In this document: positions 1 through 7,783 of the stretch, piece after piece
Numbering within the stretch: position 1 is the first letter of the stretch
Layout: each line of letters opens with the position of its first letter
Assembly (NCBI RefSeq): GCF_014647835.1
Contig: NZ_BMPY01000021.1
Coordinates: forward strand, 53,563-117,562
Direction of reading: 5' to 3'
Source: Microbispora rosea subsp. aerata
Lineage (GTDB): Bacteria > Actinomycetota > Actinomycetes > Streptosporangiales > Streptosporangiaceae
Length of the DNA: 64,000 nucleotides
Position numbers and translations under genes: made by a program
The notes under the pieces: generated by a model
Databases searched by the model: none
Told to the model about the DNA's origin: nothing
What the model saw: the letters and a program-made list of their open reading frames with translations, nothing else

Positions 1-1
1 C

Positions 2-367
2 ACCCACGACGTCGGCGCGGTCGCCGAGGTCGCCGACAGCCTCGCCGTCATGTACGGCGGGCGCGTGGTCGAGCACGGCCCGGTGACCGAGGTGCTCGGC
101 GACGCCCGGCACCCGTACACGCAGGGCCTGATCAGGGCCATCCCGCGCCTGACCGGCGACCTGTCGCTGGCCCGGGCGCTGCCCGGCCGCCCGCCGACGC
201 TCGGGACGCTGCCCGGGCGGGGCTGCGTGTTCCGCGAGCGCTGCGAGCGGCGCATGGAGGTGTGCGAGACCGACGAGCCCATGGCCGTCAACCGGGACGG
301 CCGGACCGTCGCCTGCCACGCCGCCGACCGCCACCTCTCCCTGGTCAAGCGGAAGGAGTTCGTGTGA
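2..367 (+). CDS. Oligopeptide/dipeptide ABC transporter ATP-binding protein, C-terminal part (5' end outside window)
   Basis: Only the last 121 residues are present. The fragment opens with the H-loop region (THDVGAVAEVADSLAVMYGG), continues with the RHPYTQGLIRAIP segment and ends with a cysteine-containing tail (GCVFRERCERRMEVCE), the pattern of the OppD/DppD C-terminal domain that coordinates a metal cluster in this family. It would power import of peptides from the cytoplasmic face of a membrane permease lying upstream of the window. Its TGA stop overlaps the GTG start of the next ATPase (GTGA), so the two are translationally coupled. OppD versus OppF assignment is inferred from order. Confidence 0.9.
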   Translation, partial: THDVGAVAEVADSLAVMYGGRVVEHGPVTEVLGDARHPYTQGLIRAIPRLTGDLSLARALPGRPPTLGTLPGRGCVFRERCERRMEVCETDEPMAVNRDGRTVACHAADRHLSLVKRKEFV

Positions 368-1371
368 TCACGGGAACCGGGATCACCAAGACCTTCAAGC
401 AGCGCGGCGGCGTGCTCGGCGCCCGGGAGGTGCCCGCGCTGCGCGGCGTGGACTTCGCCATCGCCAAGGGCGGAGCCGTCTCGTTCATCGGCGAGTCGGG
501 CAGCGGCAAGACCACCCTCGGCCGCATCATCGCCGGGCTGGAGAGCCACGACGCCGGCGAGATCGTCATCGACGGCGTGCCGATGTCGTCGCTGAGCCAC
601 CGCAGGCGGCAGCCGTACTTCCGCCGCATCCAGCTCATCCACCAGGATCCGTACTCCGCGCTCAACCCCACCCGGACGATCCACCAGACGCTGGAGGCGC
701 CGCTGCGGCTGCGGGCCAGGCAGACGGGCCGCCCGCGCTCGTGGGCCGACCAGCGGGCCGAGGAGCTGCTGGCGATGGTCGGCATCGACCCCGGCTACGT
801 GCTCCCGCGCTACCCCCACCAGTTGTCGGGCGGCATGCGCCAGCGCGTGGTGATCGCCCGCGCGCTCACCATGGACCCCGAGGTGCTCGTCGCGGACGAG
901 GCCGTCTCGATGATCGACGTGTCGCTGCGCCTGGGCATCCTCGCGCTGCTGAAGGACCTGCGCGAGCGGCTGGACGTCGGCGTGCTGTTCATCACCCACG
1001 ACATCGCCACCGCCCGCTACATCGGCGACGACGGCGAGCTGTACGTGCTCTACCGCGGCCAGGTCGTCGAGCGGGGCGCCACCGAGAAGATCATCGCCGA
1101 CCCCGTGCATCCGTACACGCAGTCGCTGCTGTCGGCCATACCGGTGCTGCACGGCCTGGAGCGGCCGGGCGCGGAGCGGGTCGTGCCGAGGGAGATGCAG
1201 CGGGAGGGAGAGCCCGACGCCGGCTGCCTGTTCGCCCGGCGCTGCCCGTTCGGCACCGAGCGCTGCGCGAACGAGATGCCCGTGCTGGAGCGCGGACCGG
1301 ACGCCGAGCAGGAGTACGCCTGCTTCCACCCCAGGCGGCGCAGCGTGATCCCGGTGGGGGTGGGCGAGTGA
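364..1371 (+). CDS. Oligopeptide/dipeptide ABC transporter ATP-binding protein (OppF/DppF type)
   Basis: The product has 335 residues and all ABC ATPase motifs: Walker A GESGSGKTT at about 43-51, signature LSGGMRQ at 154-160, Walker B VLVADEA at 174-180 and the H-loop THD at about 211. The oligopeptide-specific C-terminus (HPYTQSLLSAIP, then CLFARRCPFGTERC) is present. The GTG start at 364 overlaps the previous stop by four bases. Together with the upstream gene it forms the ATPase pair of a peptide importer. The nearby murQ and NamZ genes suggest, as inference only, that cell-wall peptides are among its substrates. Confidence 0.92.
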   Translation: MITGTGITKTFKQRGGVLGAREVPALRGVDFAIAKGGAVSFIGESGSGKTTLGRIIAGLESHDAGEIVIDGVPMSSLSHRRRQPYFRRIQLIHQDPYSALNPTRTIHQTLEAPLRLRARQTGRPRSWADQRAEELLAMVGIDPGYVLPRYPHQLSGGMRQRVVIARALTMDPEVLVADEAVSMIDVSLRLGILALLKDLRERLDVGVLFITHDIATARYIGDDGELYVLYRGQVVERGATEKIIADPVHPYTQSLLSAIPVLHGLERPGAERVVPREMQREGEPDAGCLFARRCPFGTERCANEMPVLERGPDAEQEYACFHPRRRSVIPVGVGE

Positions 1372-2234
1372 CGGACATCGTCCCCGTCGCCGTCGACGAC
1401 CGCGTGGCGGACGTCGCGGCCGCCGCGCTGTGGGCCGACGCCGAGGACGCCGCGCCGGTCGTGCGCCGCCTGGCCGACCCGCCGCGGGAGCGGACGTGGA
1501 CGGCTTTGGCCACGCCGGACCGCGAGGGCGTGGTGTTCGCCTCGATCGGCGCGGACGGCGCCGGTCACATCGACCTGATCGCCGTGGACCCCGCCGCCCA
1601 GGGCCGGGGCATCGGGCGGGCGCTGGTCGGCGCGGCCGAGGAGTGGATGCGGGGCCACGGCGCGGCCGAGGCGAGGTTCGCCGGCAACCCGCCCTGCTAC
1701 GCCTGGCCCGGCGTCGACGTGCGCTACACCCCGGCCGCCTGCCTGGCCGAGCGCCTGGGGTACGAGCAGTATCGCGTGGCCTGGAACATGACGGCCGACC
1801 TGCCGGCCCGCTACGACCGGGCCGAGCACGAGGCCGACCTGGCCGGGCTCGCCGCCGCCGGAGTGACGGTCGCGGCGGCGCCGGTGGGGGAGCGCGCGGC
1901 GGTCGCGGCGTTCGTCCGCGAGCAGTGGAACGACAAGTGGGCCTGGGAGGCCGAGCAGGCGGCGGGTCTCCACTACGCCTACCGCGACGGGGAGATTCTC
2001 GGCTTCGCCGCCTGGGGCGCCCGGCCGCTGTGGTTCGGGCCGATGGGCACGGCCCCGGCCGCCCGGGGCCTCGGCGTGGGCCGGGTGCTGCTGCGCCGCT
2101 GCCTGGCCGACCAGGCCGCCGCGGGGCAGACCTCCGCGCAGATCGGCTGGGTGGGCCCGCTCCGCTTCTACTCCAGGGCGGTGGGCGCCCGCGCCGAGCG
2201 GGTCTTCTGGCTCTACCGCCGCGCCCTGGGCTGA
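1368..2234 (+). CDS. GNAT-family N-acetyltransferase with two GNAT domains
   Basis: The product has 288 residues and two tandem acetyl-CoA-binding folds. The first carries VDPAAQGRGIGRALVGAAEEWM, the second GTAPAARGLGVGRVLLRRCLAD, both of the Q/R-x-x-G-x-G/A type. It should transfer an acetyl group from acetyl-CoA to an amine, but the acceptor cannot be read from sequence. GTG at 1368 overlaps the ABC gene stop by four bases (GTGA), so it belongs to the same operon. Double-GNAT proteins include mycothiol synthase, but nothing specific supports that here. Confidence 0.85.
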   Translation: MTDIVPVAVDDRVADVAAAALWADAEDAAPVVRRLADPPRERTWTALATPDREGVVFASIGADGAGHIDLIAVDPAAQGRGIGRALVGAAEEWMRGHGAAEARFAGNPPCYAWPGVDVRYTPAACLAERLGYEQYRVAWNMTADLPARYDRAEHEADLAGLAAAGVTVAAAPVGERAAVAAFVREQWNDKWAWEAEQAAGLHYAYRDGEILGFAAWGARPLWFGPMGTAPAARGLGVGRVLLRRCLADQAAAGQTSAQIGWVGPLRFYSRAVGARAERVFWLYRRALG

Positions 2235-2236
2235 TG

Positions 2237-3343
2237 TCAGTCGTACAGCAGTTCGCCCCGGGGCGGGCCCGGCGCGGGGCACAGCCCCCGGGGGTCGCGG
2301 CCCGCCTCCAGGCGCTCGCGCAGCGACGCCGAGCCCCACAGCAGGTCGAGGAACGGCGCGCAGGCGAACTGGCCGGGGTAGAGGGCGCGCAGCACGTGCA
2401 GGACGGACACGCCCGTCAGCACCGGTGCGAATGCCTGCCGGTCGGTCACGTGGAGCTGCGCGCCGCGCACCACGACACCCGCGTGCCTGCCGAACGTCGG
2501 GGTGAACCACGTGTCGCGAAACCGCACGCCGGGCAGGCCGAGGTCGTTCAGCGCCGCGGCGAACCGGCCGTCCGCGTACGGCGCGCCGACCAGCTCGAAC
2601 GGCCGGGTCGTGCCGCGGCCCTCGGCGGCGTTCACGCCCTCCAGCAGCCCGGTGCCGGGATAGACCAGCGCGGTGTCGAGGGTCGGCATGTTGGCCGACG
2701 GCATCACCCAGGGCAGCCCGGTGCGGTCGAAATGCCACCGCCTGCGCCAGCCCTCCATCGCCACGACCTCGAGCTCGCACCCGAGCGACCGGTTGACGGC
2801 CAGCGCGATCTCGCCCGGTGTGAGGCCGTGCCGTACGGGCAGGGCGGCGCGGCCGACGAAGCTCGCGAACGCCGGGTCGAGCACCGGGCCCTCGGCCACC
2901 GCGCCGCCGATCGGGTTGGGCCGGTCGAGCACGGTGAAGGGCAGCCCGAGCCGGGCCGCCGAGCCCATCAGGTCGTACATCGTCCACACGTAGGTGTAGA
3001 AGCGGGCGCCGGCGTCGCACACGTCGAACACGAGCGCGTCCACCCCGGACGACGCCACCAGCGCGTCCAGGTCCGCGCCCGACCGCCGGTAGGTGTCGAG
3101 CACGGGCAGGCCGGTGACCGGATCTGTGGTGTCGCCCTCGCCGCCGCCCGCCTGGGCCGTGCCGCGCAGGCCGTGCTCGGGGCTGAACAACGTGGTCACG
3201 GGCACCCCGGCGGCCAGCAGGGCCGGTGCGGCGGGGGTCAAATCGGGCAGGACTCCGGTGGGGTTGGTGACGAGCCCGACCCGCCGCCGTCCGGTTCCCG
3301 GCGCGCTCGCCAGCCGCTCCAGCCCCGTACGCACGCGATTCAT
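2237..3343 (-). CDS. namZ: DUF1343 protein, NamZ-type exo-beta-N-acetylmuramidase
   Basis: The product has 368 residues and matches the DUF1343/YbbC family throughout (VGLVTNPTGVLPD, LFSPEHGLRG, DVGARFYTY-like DAGARFYTYVWTM, VLDRPNPIGG, EGRGTTRPFE). Characterised members (NamZ) release N-acetylmuramic acid from the non-reducing end of peptidoglycan fragments. No signal peptide is obvious with the ATG at 3343, chosen because GGAG lies about six bases upstream. The gene is convergent with the GNAT gene and divergent from murQ, with only 24 bp between the two start codons. MurQ acts one step later in the same salvage route, which supports the call. Confidence 0.85.
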   Translation of the reverse strand: MNRVRTGLERLASAPGTGRRRVGLVTNPTGVLPDLTPAAPALLAAGVPVTTLFSPEHGLRGTAQAGGGEGDTTDPVTGLPVLDTYRRSGADLDALVASSGVDALVFDVCDAGARFYTYVWTMYDLMGSAARLGLPFTVLDRPNPIGGAVAEGPVLDPAFASFVGRAALPVRHGLTPGEIALAVNRSLGCELEVVAMEGWRRRWHFDRTGLPWVMPSANMPTLDTALVYPGTGLLEGVNAAEGRGTTRPFELVGAPYADGRFAAALNDLGLPGVRFRDTWFTPTFGRHAGVVVRGAQLHVTDRQAFAPVLTGVSVLHVLRALYPGQFACAPFLDLLWGSASLRERLEAGRDPRGLCPAPGPPRGELLYD

Positions 3344-3367
3344 CAAGCACTCCGAAGCCGAGGAACC

Positions 3368-4282
3368 ATGACGCAGCCCACCACGCACTCACTCGCCGCT
3401 CTCGCCACCGAACAGAGCGATCCCCGCTACAGCGGAATCGACACGCTCCCGACGGAGGAGATCGCGCGGCTGATGAACTCCGCCGACGTCGCCGTCCCCG
3501 CCGCGGTGGGCCGGGCCATCCCGGAGATCTCCGCCGCGATCGACGCGATCGCCGCGCGGATGGCCGACGGGGGCAGGCTGCTCTACGTGGGCGCCGGAAC
3601 CTCCGGGCGGCTCGCGGTGCTCGACGCCTCCGAGTGCCCGCCGACCTTCGGCACCCACCCCGACCTGGTCCAGGGCGTCATCGCGGGCGGCGAGGCCGCG
3701 CTGGTGCGCTCGGTCGAGGGCGCGGAGGACGACGCCGAGGCGGGCGCCGCCGTGATCCGCGACAAGCACGTCGGCCGGCTCGACTCCGTCGTGGGGATCT
3801 CCGCCAGCGGGCGCGCCCCGTACGTCGTGGCCGCCGTCGAGCAGGCCCGGCGGCTCGGCGCGCTGACCGTGGGCCTGGCCTGCAACACCGGCACGCCGCT
3901 CGCGCGGGCCGCCGAGCACGCGATCGAGGTCATCGTGGGGCCCGAGGTGGTCACCGGCTCGACCCGGCTGAAGGCCGGCACGGCCCAGAAGCTGGTCCTC
4001 AACATGATCTCCACGATCACGATGATCAAGTCGGGCCGGACGTACGGGAACTACATGGTCGACGTCGTGGCCAGCAACTCCAAACTGGTCGACCGGGCGG
4101 CCCGGATCGTCTCCGACATCACCGGCACGCAGATGCCGCGGGCCAGGGAGGTCCTGGAGAGCGCCGGGCTGGACGTGAAGACGGCCGTCGTGATGATCGA
4201 GCGCGGCGTGGGCGCCGACGACGCCAGGGCGCTGCTCGCGGCGCACGGCAACCGCCTCGGCCCGGCGCTGCGCGGCGCCTGA
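3368..4282 (+). CDS. murQ: N-acetylmuramic acid 6-phosphate etherase MurQ
   Basis: The product has 304 residues and the MurQ SIS-domain signature GRLLYVGAGTSGRLAVLDASE at about 69-89, followed by ECPPTFGTHPDLVQGVIAGG, the second acidic region EGAEDDAEAG near 120, and STRLKAGTAQKLVLNMISTI. The enzyme cleaves the lactyl ether of MurNAc 6-phosphate to give GlcNAc 6-phosphate and D-lactate in the cytoplasm. The two glutamates expected for catalysis (about E89 and E120) are present. GAGGAA precedes the ATG at 3368. The hydrolase gene follows after five bases, and NamZ is divergent. Confidence 0.95.
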   Translation: MTQPTTHSLAALATEQSDPRYSGIDTLPTEEIARLMNSADVAVPAAVGRAIPEISAAIDAIAARMADGGRLLYVGAGTSGRLAVLDASECPPTFGTHPDLVQGVIAGGEAALVRSVEGAEDDAEAGAAVIRDKHVGRLDSVVGISASGRAPYVVAAVEQARRLGALTVGLACNTGTPLARAAEHAIEVIVGPEVVTGSTRLKAGTAQKLVLNMISTITMIKSGRTYGNYMVDVVASNSKLVDRAARIVSDITGTQMPRAREVLESAGLDVKTAVVMIERGVGADDARALLAAHGNRLGPALRGA

Positions 4283-4287
4283 TCCCC

Positions 4288-5313
4288 GTGCTCGACGCCA
4301 TCCTGCGCCAGGCCGTGCCCGAGGTCGCCTCGGCCGCGGTCGCCGCGGTCGCCGTGGACGGGCGCACGGTCGCCACGGCCGCCGTGGGCGAGGCCGTGCG
4401 GTACGCCGGCCCGTCCGGGGGCCTGTTGCCCGAGCGGCCGCCCGTGGCCATGGACGCGCTGTTCGACATCGCCTCCGTGACCAAGCTGTTCACGGCCGTG
4501 GTGCTGGTCTCGCTGGCCCAGGACGGCGCGCTCGACCTCGACGAGCCGGTGGCCGCCCGGCTGCCCCGGTTCTACGGGCACCGCCCCGAGATCACCGTAC
4601 GGCACCTGCTGACGCATTCGGCGGGCCTGCCCGCGAGCCGCCGCGTGGAGAAGGAGCCGCAGGAGGCCCGCTGGGACCTGGTCCTGTCCACCCCGGCGCA
4701 GGGGCCGCCGGGAACGCATCTGTACTCCGACGTCGGCATGATCACGGCCGGGCGGGTGGCGGAGGTCGCCGGCGGCGCACCGCTGGACGCGCTCGTGCGC
4801 GAGCGGGTCACCGGGCCGCTCGGGCTCGACACCACGACGTACGGCCCGGTCGAGGCGGGCCGCGCCGTCGCCACCGAGTTCAAGCGCGGCGCCTGCGTGC
4901 GGGGGGAGGTGCACGACGAGACGGCCCACGCGCTGGGCGGCGTCGCCGGGCACGCCGGGCTGTTCTCCACCGCCGCCGACCTCGTGCGGTTCGGCGAGGC
5001 GCTGCGCACCGGCGGCGGCCCGATCCTGTCCGCCGCCTGGACCGCCGAGATGCTGCGCGACCAGGGCGTGCCGGGCGCGGCGTTCCGGCAGGGGCTCGGC
5101 GTGCGCATCGGCGACCCGGCCATCGTGGGGCCGCTGGCGGGCGCGTTCGGCCACTCGGGCTTCACCGGCACCTCGCTGGTCGTCGATCCCGCCCGCCGGC
5201 TGACCGTCGTGCTGCTCACCAACAACGTGCACCCGTTGCGGGGGCGGCCCGGCATCCGCGAGCTGCGGCACGCCGTCGCCGCCGAGGCCCTGCGCCTGGC
5301 CGAAGGCCGCTGA
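4288..5313 (+). CDS. Serine hydrolase of the beta-lactamase/penicillin-binding fold
   Basis: The product has 341 residues and the active-site motifs of class C beta-lactamase-like hydrolases: SVTK at 63-66, YSD at 146-148 and HSG at about 289-291. It follows murQ by five bases, so co-expression is likely. In Bacillus subtilis a beta-lactamase-fold amidase accompanies murQ, nagZ and namZ in the muropeptide-salvage operon, so an amidase acting on MurNAc-peptides is a reasonable inference. Esterase or D-aminopeptidase activity remains possible. The GTG at 4288 is chosen because it is the first start codon after the murQ stop; no clear Shine-Dalgarno is seen. Confidence 0.82.
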   Translation: MLDAILRQAVPEVASAAVAAVAVDGRTVATAAVGEAVRYAGPSGGLLPERPPVAMDALFDIASVTKLFTAVVLVSLAQDGALDLDEPVAARLPRFYGHRPEITVRHLLTHSAGLPASRRVEKEPQEARWDLVLSTPAQGPPGTHLYSDVGMITAGRVAEVAGGAPLDALVRERVTGPLGLDTTTYGPVEAGRAVATEFKRGACVRGEVHDETAHALGGVAGHAGLFSTAADLVRFGEALRTGGGPILSAAWTAEMLRDQGVPGAAFRQGLGVRIGDPAIVGPLAGAFGHSGFTGTSLVVDPARRLTVVLLTNNVHPLRGRPGIRELRHAVAAEALRLAEGR

Positions 5314-5425
5314 AACCATTCCGGAACCACTCCTGAATCGCTCCGTGCGGCGCCGGCCCGGCCGTGGCCGCAGGCGGGCGGGTGCGGACGGCGCGCGATG
5401 TCCCGCCGTCACATGCGCGCGCCGG

Positions 5426-5485
5426 GCGCTCCGTGACGGAGACCGTCCGTCAGCCGGACGCTCCATGACGGAGACCGTCCATGAG
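5426..5485. repeat. Short imperfect direct repeat at the 3' end of the TetR gene
   Basis: The stretch GCTCCRTGACGGAGACCGTC occurs twice, near 5428 and 5460, separated by about 32 bp. The inner copy encodes the TetR C-terminus (LMDGLRHGAS) and the outer copy lies just beyond the stop and would encode LTDGLRHGAP in a shifted frame. It looks like a small duplication of the gene end. Confidence 0.55.
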
Positions 5486-6040
5486 CAGGTCGAGCAGGCG
5501 CCCGGCCTGCTCGCGCCGCTCCGGCTCGCCCGCGGCGAGGCAGATGCCGTTCATGCCGGTGAGCACGTCCTCGGCCGTCACGTCCCGCCGCAGCGTCCCG
5601 GCCGCGACGCCCGCGTCGAGCAGCGTGCCGATCGCGCCGAGCAGCCGGTCGCGGCTGTGCGCGTACGGGTTCGCGCCGGAGGCGATCACGGTGCGCAGCG
5701 CGTCGGCCATGCCGCGCTTGGTCGCCAGGTAGTCGGCGAAGCGGTCCATCCAGGTGCGCATCGCCACGTCGGGCGGCATCGTGCCGGCCAGCTCGCCGGC
5801 CGCGTCGCACAGCTTCGCCAGCTCGTTGCGGTAGGCCGCCTCGATCAGCGCCTCCCTGGTGGGGAAGTGGCGGTAGAGCGTGCCGATGCCGACGCCCGCC
5901 TCCTTCGCGATCGCGTCGAGCGTGACGTCCGGCCCCTCCTGGGAGAACGCCCGCGCCGCGACCTCCAGCAACCGTTCGCGGTTGCGGCGGGCGTCGGCGC
6001 GCAACGGCTTGGCTCCGGATGGTCGGGCGGGGGTGGACAC
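5450..6040 (-). CDS. TetR/AcrR family transcriptional regulator
   Basis: The product has 196 residues. An N-terminal helix-turn-helix (about 18-60: RERLLEVAARAFSQEG, VTLDAIAKEAGVGIGTLYRHFP) has the typical TetR spacing, and the C-terminal ligand domain resembles the SbtR-like type (GMADALRTVIASG, LLGAIGTLLDAG). It is transcribed divergently from the SDR gene. Two strong palindromes between the genes at 6066-6117 are the likely binding sites, so it probably represses both itself and the SDR gene. The ligand is unknown. Confidence 0.88.
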   Translation of the reverse strand: MSTPARPSGAKPLRADARRNRERLLEVAARAFSQEGPDVTLDAIAKEAGVGIGTLYRHFPTREALIEAAYRNELAKLCDAAGELAGTMPPDVAMRTWMDRFADYLATKRGMADALRTVIASGANPYAHSRDRLLGAIGTLLDAGVAAGTLRRDVTAEDVLTGMNGICLAAGEPERREQAGRLLDLLMDGLRHGASG

Positions 6041-6065
6041 GGCTCCTCCACACGGGCGGTGTTGC

Positions 6066-6117
6066 TAACCGGAGGATTCTCCGGTTAGAGTCGTAGGCGT
6101 TCCGGAGGATCCTCCGG
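6066..6117. promoter_or_regulatory. Twin TetR-type operators between divergent tetR and SDR genes
   Basis: The first site is a perfect inverted repeat with nine-base arms, TAACCGGAG (6066-6074) and CTCCGGTTA (6079-6087), around GATT. The second is the perfect 16-mer CCGGAGGATCCTCCGG at 6102-6117. The centres are 33 bp apart, about three helical turns, which would place two TetR dimers on the same face of the DNA. Assignment to the adjacent TetR is inferred from position. Confidence 0.72.
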
Positions 6118-6182
6118 TTTTCCTGATTGTAGCGGCCGGGCCCGGCAGGGGACGCCTGCCGCCGTACGGGACGGGGATGAAC

Positions 6183-7127
6183 ATGAACCAAGCCACCCGC
6201 ATCACCACGCCGTTCACCGGGCAGTCCACCGCGGCCGAGGTCCTGAAGGGCGTCGACCTGCGCGGGCGGCGGGCGATCGTGACCGGCGGCGCGTCCGGCA
6301 TCGGCGTCGAGACCGCCCGGGCGCTGGCCGCGGCGGGCGCGGAGGTGACGATCGCGGTCCGCGACCTCGACGCCGGCAAGCGGACCGCCGAGGACATCGC
6401 GGCCACCACCGGGGGCGCGGCCGTCCGCGTCGCACCGCTGGACCTCGCCGACCGGGCCTCCGTCGCGGCGTTCGCCGCCGCCTGGGAGGGGCCGCTGCAC
6501 ATCCTGGTCAACAACGCGGGAGTGATGGCGTGCCCGGAAACCCGGACGCCGGAGGGCTGGGAGCTGCAGTTCGCCACCAACCACCTCGGTCACTTCGCGC
6601 TCGCCCTGGGCCTGCGCCCGGCGCTCGCGGCGGCCGGCGGCGCCCGCGTCGTGTCGGTCAGCTCCAGCGCCCACCTGCGCTCGCCGGTCGTCTTCGACGA
6701 CATCCACTTCAACGAGCGCCCGTACGACCCGTGGCTGGCGTACGGGCAGTCGAAGACGGCCAACGTGCTGTTCGCGGTCGAGGCCGCCAGGCGGTGGGCG
6801 GATGACGGCATCGCGGTCAACGCGCTCATGCCGGGCGGCATCCCCACCCGCCTGCAGCGGCACCTGGAGCCGGACTACATCGAGCGCCGCCGCGCGCTGG
6901 GCAGCTCGACCGGCGTGACGTGGAAGAACGCCGAGCAGGGCGCGGCCACCTCCGTGCTGCTGGCCGCGTCGCCGCTGGTCGAGGGCGTCAGCGGGCGCTA
7001 CTTCGAGGACAACCAGGAGGCGGAGGTCGCCGAGCCGGGCACGGGCCGGGGCGTCGCGGCGTACGCGCTCGACCCGGAGGCGGCCACCCTCCTGTGGCAG
7101 GTATCGGCGGACCTGCTCGACCTGTGA
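6183..7127 (+). CDS. Short-chain dehydrogenase/reductase (retinol-dehydrogenase-like)
   Basis: The product has 314 residues and the SDR motifs: TGGASGIGVETARALA for nucleotide binding, LVNNAGVMA, a catalytic serine in VVSVSSSAHL and the YGQSK catalytic pair. This sub-type is NADP-dependent and often acts on aldehydes or lipophilic ketones; the substrate is unknown. ATG at 6183 is preferred over ATG at 6177, because GGGG at 6173-6176 is correctly spaced only from the former. A strong terminator follows at 7162. It is likely derepressed through the divergent TetR. Confidence 0.87.
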   Translation: MNQATRITTPFTGQSTAAEVLKGVDLRGRRAIVTGGASGIGVETARALAAAGAEVTIAVRDLDAGKRTAEDIAATTGGAAVRVAPLDLADRASVAAFAAAWEGPLHILVNNAGVMACPETRTPEGWELQFATNHLGHFALALGLRPALAAAGGARVVSVSSSAHLRSPVVFDDIHFNERPYDPWLAYGQSKTANVLFAVEAARRWADDGIAVNALMPGGIPTRLQRHLEPDYIERRRALGSSTGVTWKNAEQGAATSVLLAASPLVEGVSGRYFEDNQEAEVAEPGTGRGVAAYALDPEAATLLWQVSADLLDL

Positions 7128-7161
7128 CGGTCTGAGCCGGCGGCGCAGGCCGCCCGCGCCG

Positions 7162-7189
7162 AGGCCCGGCCTTCCCGGCCGGGCCTTTC
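7162..7189 (+). terminator. Rho-independent-type terminator after the SDR gene
   Basis: A perfect ten-base-pair stem, AGGCCCGGCC (7162-7171) with GGCCGGGCCT (7177-7186), closes a five-base loop and is followed by a short TT run. It lies 35 bp past the SDR stop codon. Confidence 0.75.
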
Positions 7190-7212
7190 CCATGTCCGGC
7201 GACAACCCCTTG

Positions 7213-7246
7213 CTGGCCGATCGGTCAAAGCCTGGCCGATCGGTCA
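7213..7246. promoter_or_regulatory. Duplicated operator CTGGCCGATCGGTCA in front of the MMPL remnant
   Basis: The 15-mer CTGGCCGATCGGTCA occurs twice in tandem (7213-7227 and 7232-7246), 19 bp apart. Each copy contains the palindromic core CCGATCGG and approximates TGRCCGATCGGYCA, a form common for TetR-family operators in front of actinobacterial efflux genes. It sits directly upstream of the truncated MMPL exporter, so it is probably that gene's surviving control region. Confidence 0.6.
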
Positions 7247-7282
7247 GCTAGCGTTGTCCGCCTGTCGTACGCCGGGGCGCGC

Positions 7283-7681
7283 GTGCCGCCCCGCGAGCAG
7301 CGAACCGGTCACCGTACGGGCGCGGGCGCGGAGGGCTTCGGCCACACCCCGCGCCAGGCCACGATCAACGGCATGGGGCACAACGCGCGGGTTGTCACCG
7401 CCGCGGCGCTGATCATGACGGCAGTGTTCGGCGGCTTCGTGTTCATGGACGACTCGATCATCAAGTCGATGGGCTTCGCGCCGGCCGTCGGCGTGCTCGT
7501 CGACGCCTTCGGCGTCCGCATGACCCTCGTCCCCGCCGTGATGTCCATGCTCGGCCGCGCCGCCTGGTGGCTGCCCCGCGCCCTGGACCGGGCGCTGCCC
7601 GACCTCGACGTCGAGGGCGAACGCCTGCGCCACCACCTCACCGGCCGCGCCGCCGCCCCCGAGCACGCCGGGGTGGCGTAG
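7283..7681 (+). pseudogene. C-terminal remnant of an MMPL/RND-family membrane exporter
   Basis: About 110 residues from position 7343 on match only the end of MMPL transporters: HTPRQATINGMGHNARVVTAAALIM, then the last transmembrane helices (GFAPAVGVLVDAFGVRMTLVPAVMSM) and the tail LGRAAWWLPRALDRALPDLDVEG. Full-length relatives exceed 700 residues, so more than 80 percent of the gene is missing. The upstream operator pair is intact, which suggests an internal deletion that joined promoter and 3' end. The reading frame is still open, but a functional transporter is not plausible. Confidence 0.75.
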
Positions 7682-7698
7682 CGGACGCCGGGGCCGGA

Positions 7699-7718
7699 GG
7701 TCCCGTCCCGGCGGGACC
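7699..7718. promoter_or_regulatory. 20-bp palindrome upstream of universal stress gene 1
   Basis: GGTCCCGTCCCGGCGGGACC is an inverted repeat (arms GGTCCCG and CGGGACC) ending 65 bp before the start codon at 7784. A 16/20 identical sequence, GGTCCCGCCCCGCGAGGACC, lies at a nearly equal distance upstream of the second universal stress gene. It is a probable shared operator. The half-site order is the reverse of the DosR/DevR consensus, so the regulator is not identified. Confidence 0.55.
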
Positions 7719-7783
7719 TTCGGCGCTCGCACACCTCGGAGCGGGAACGCTGTGATGGAGGGACCGGCCGAGGGGAGGGCGTC

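Noticed and set aside
7699-7718. DosR/DevR box upstream of the stress genes
   Set aside because: The half-sites are GTCCC...GGGAC, the reverse of the GGGAC...GTCCC order of the DosR consensus, so the name was not used.
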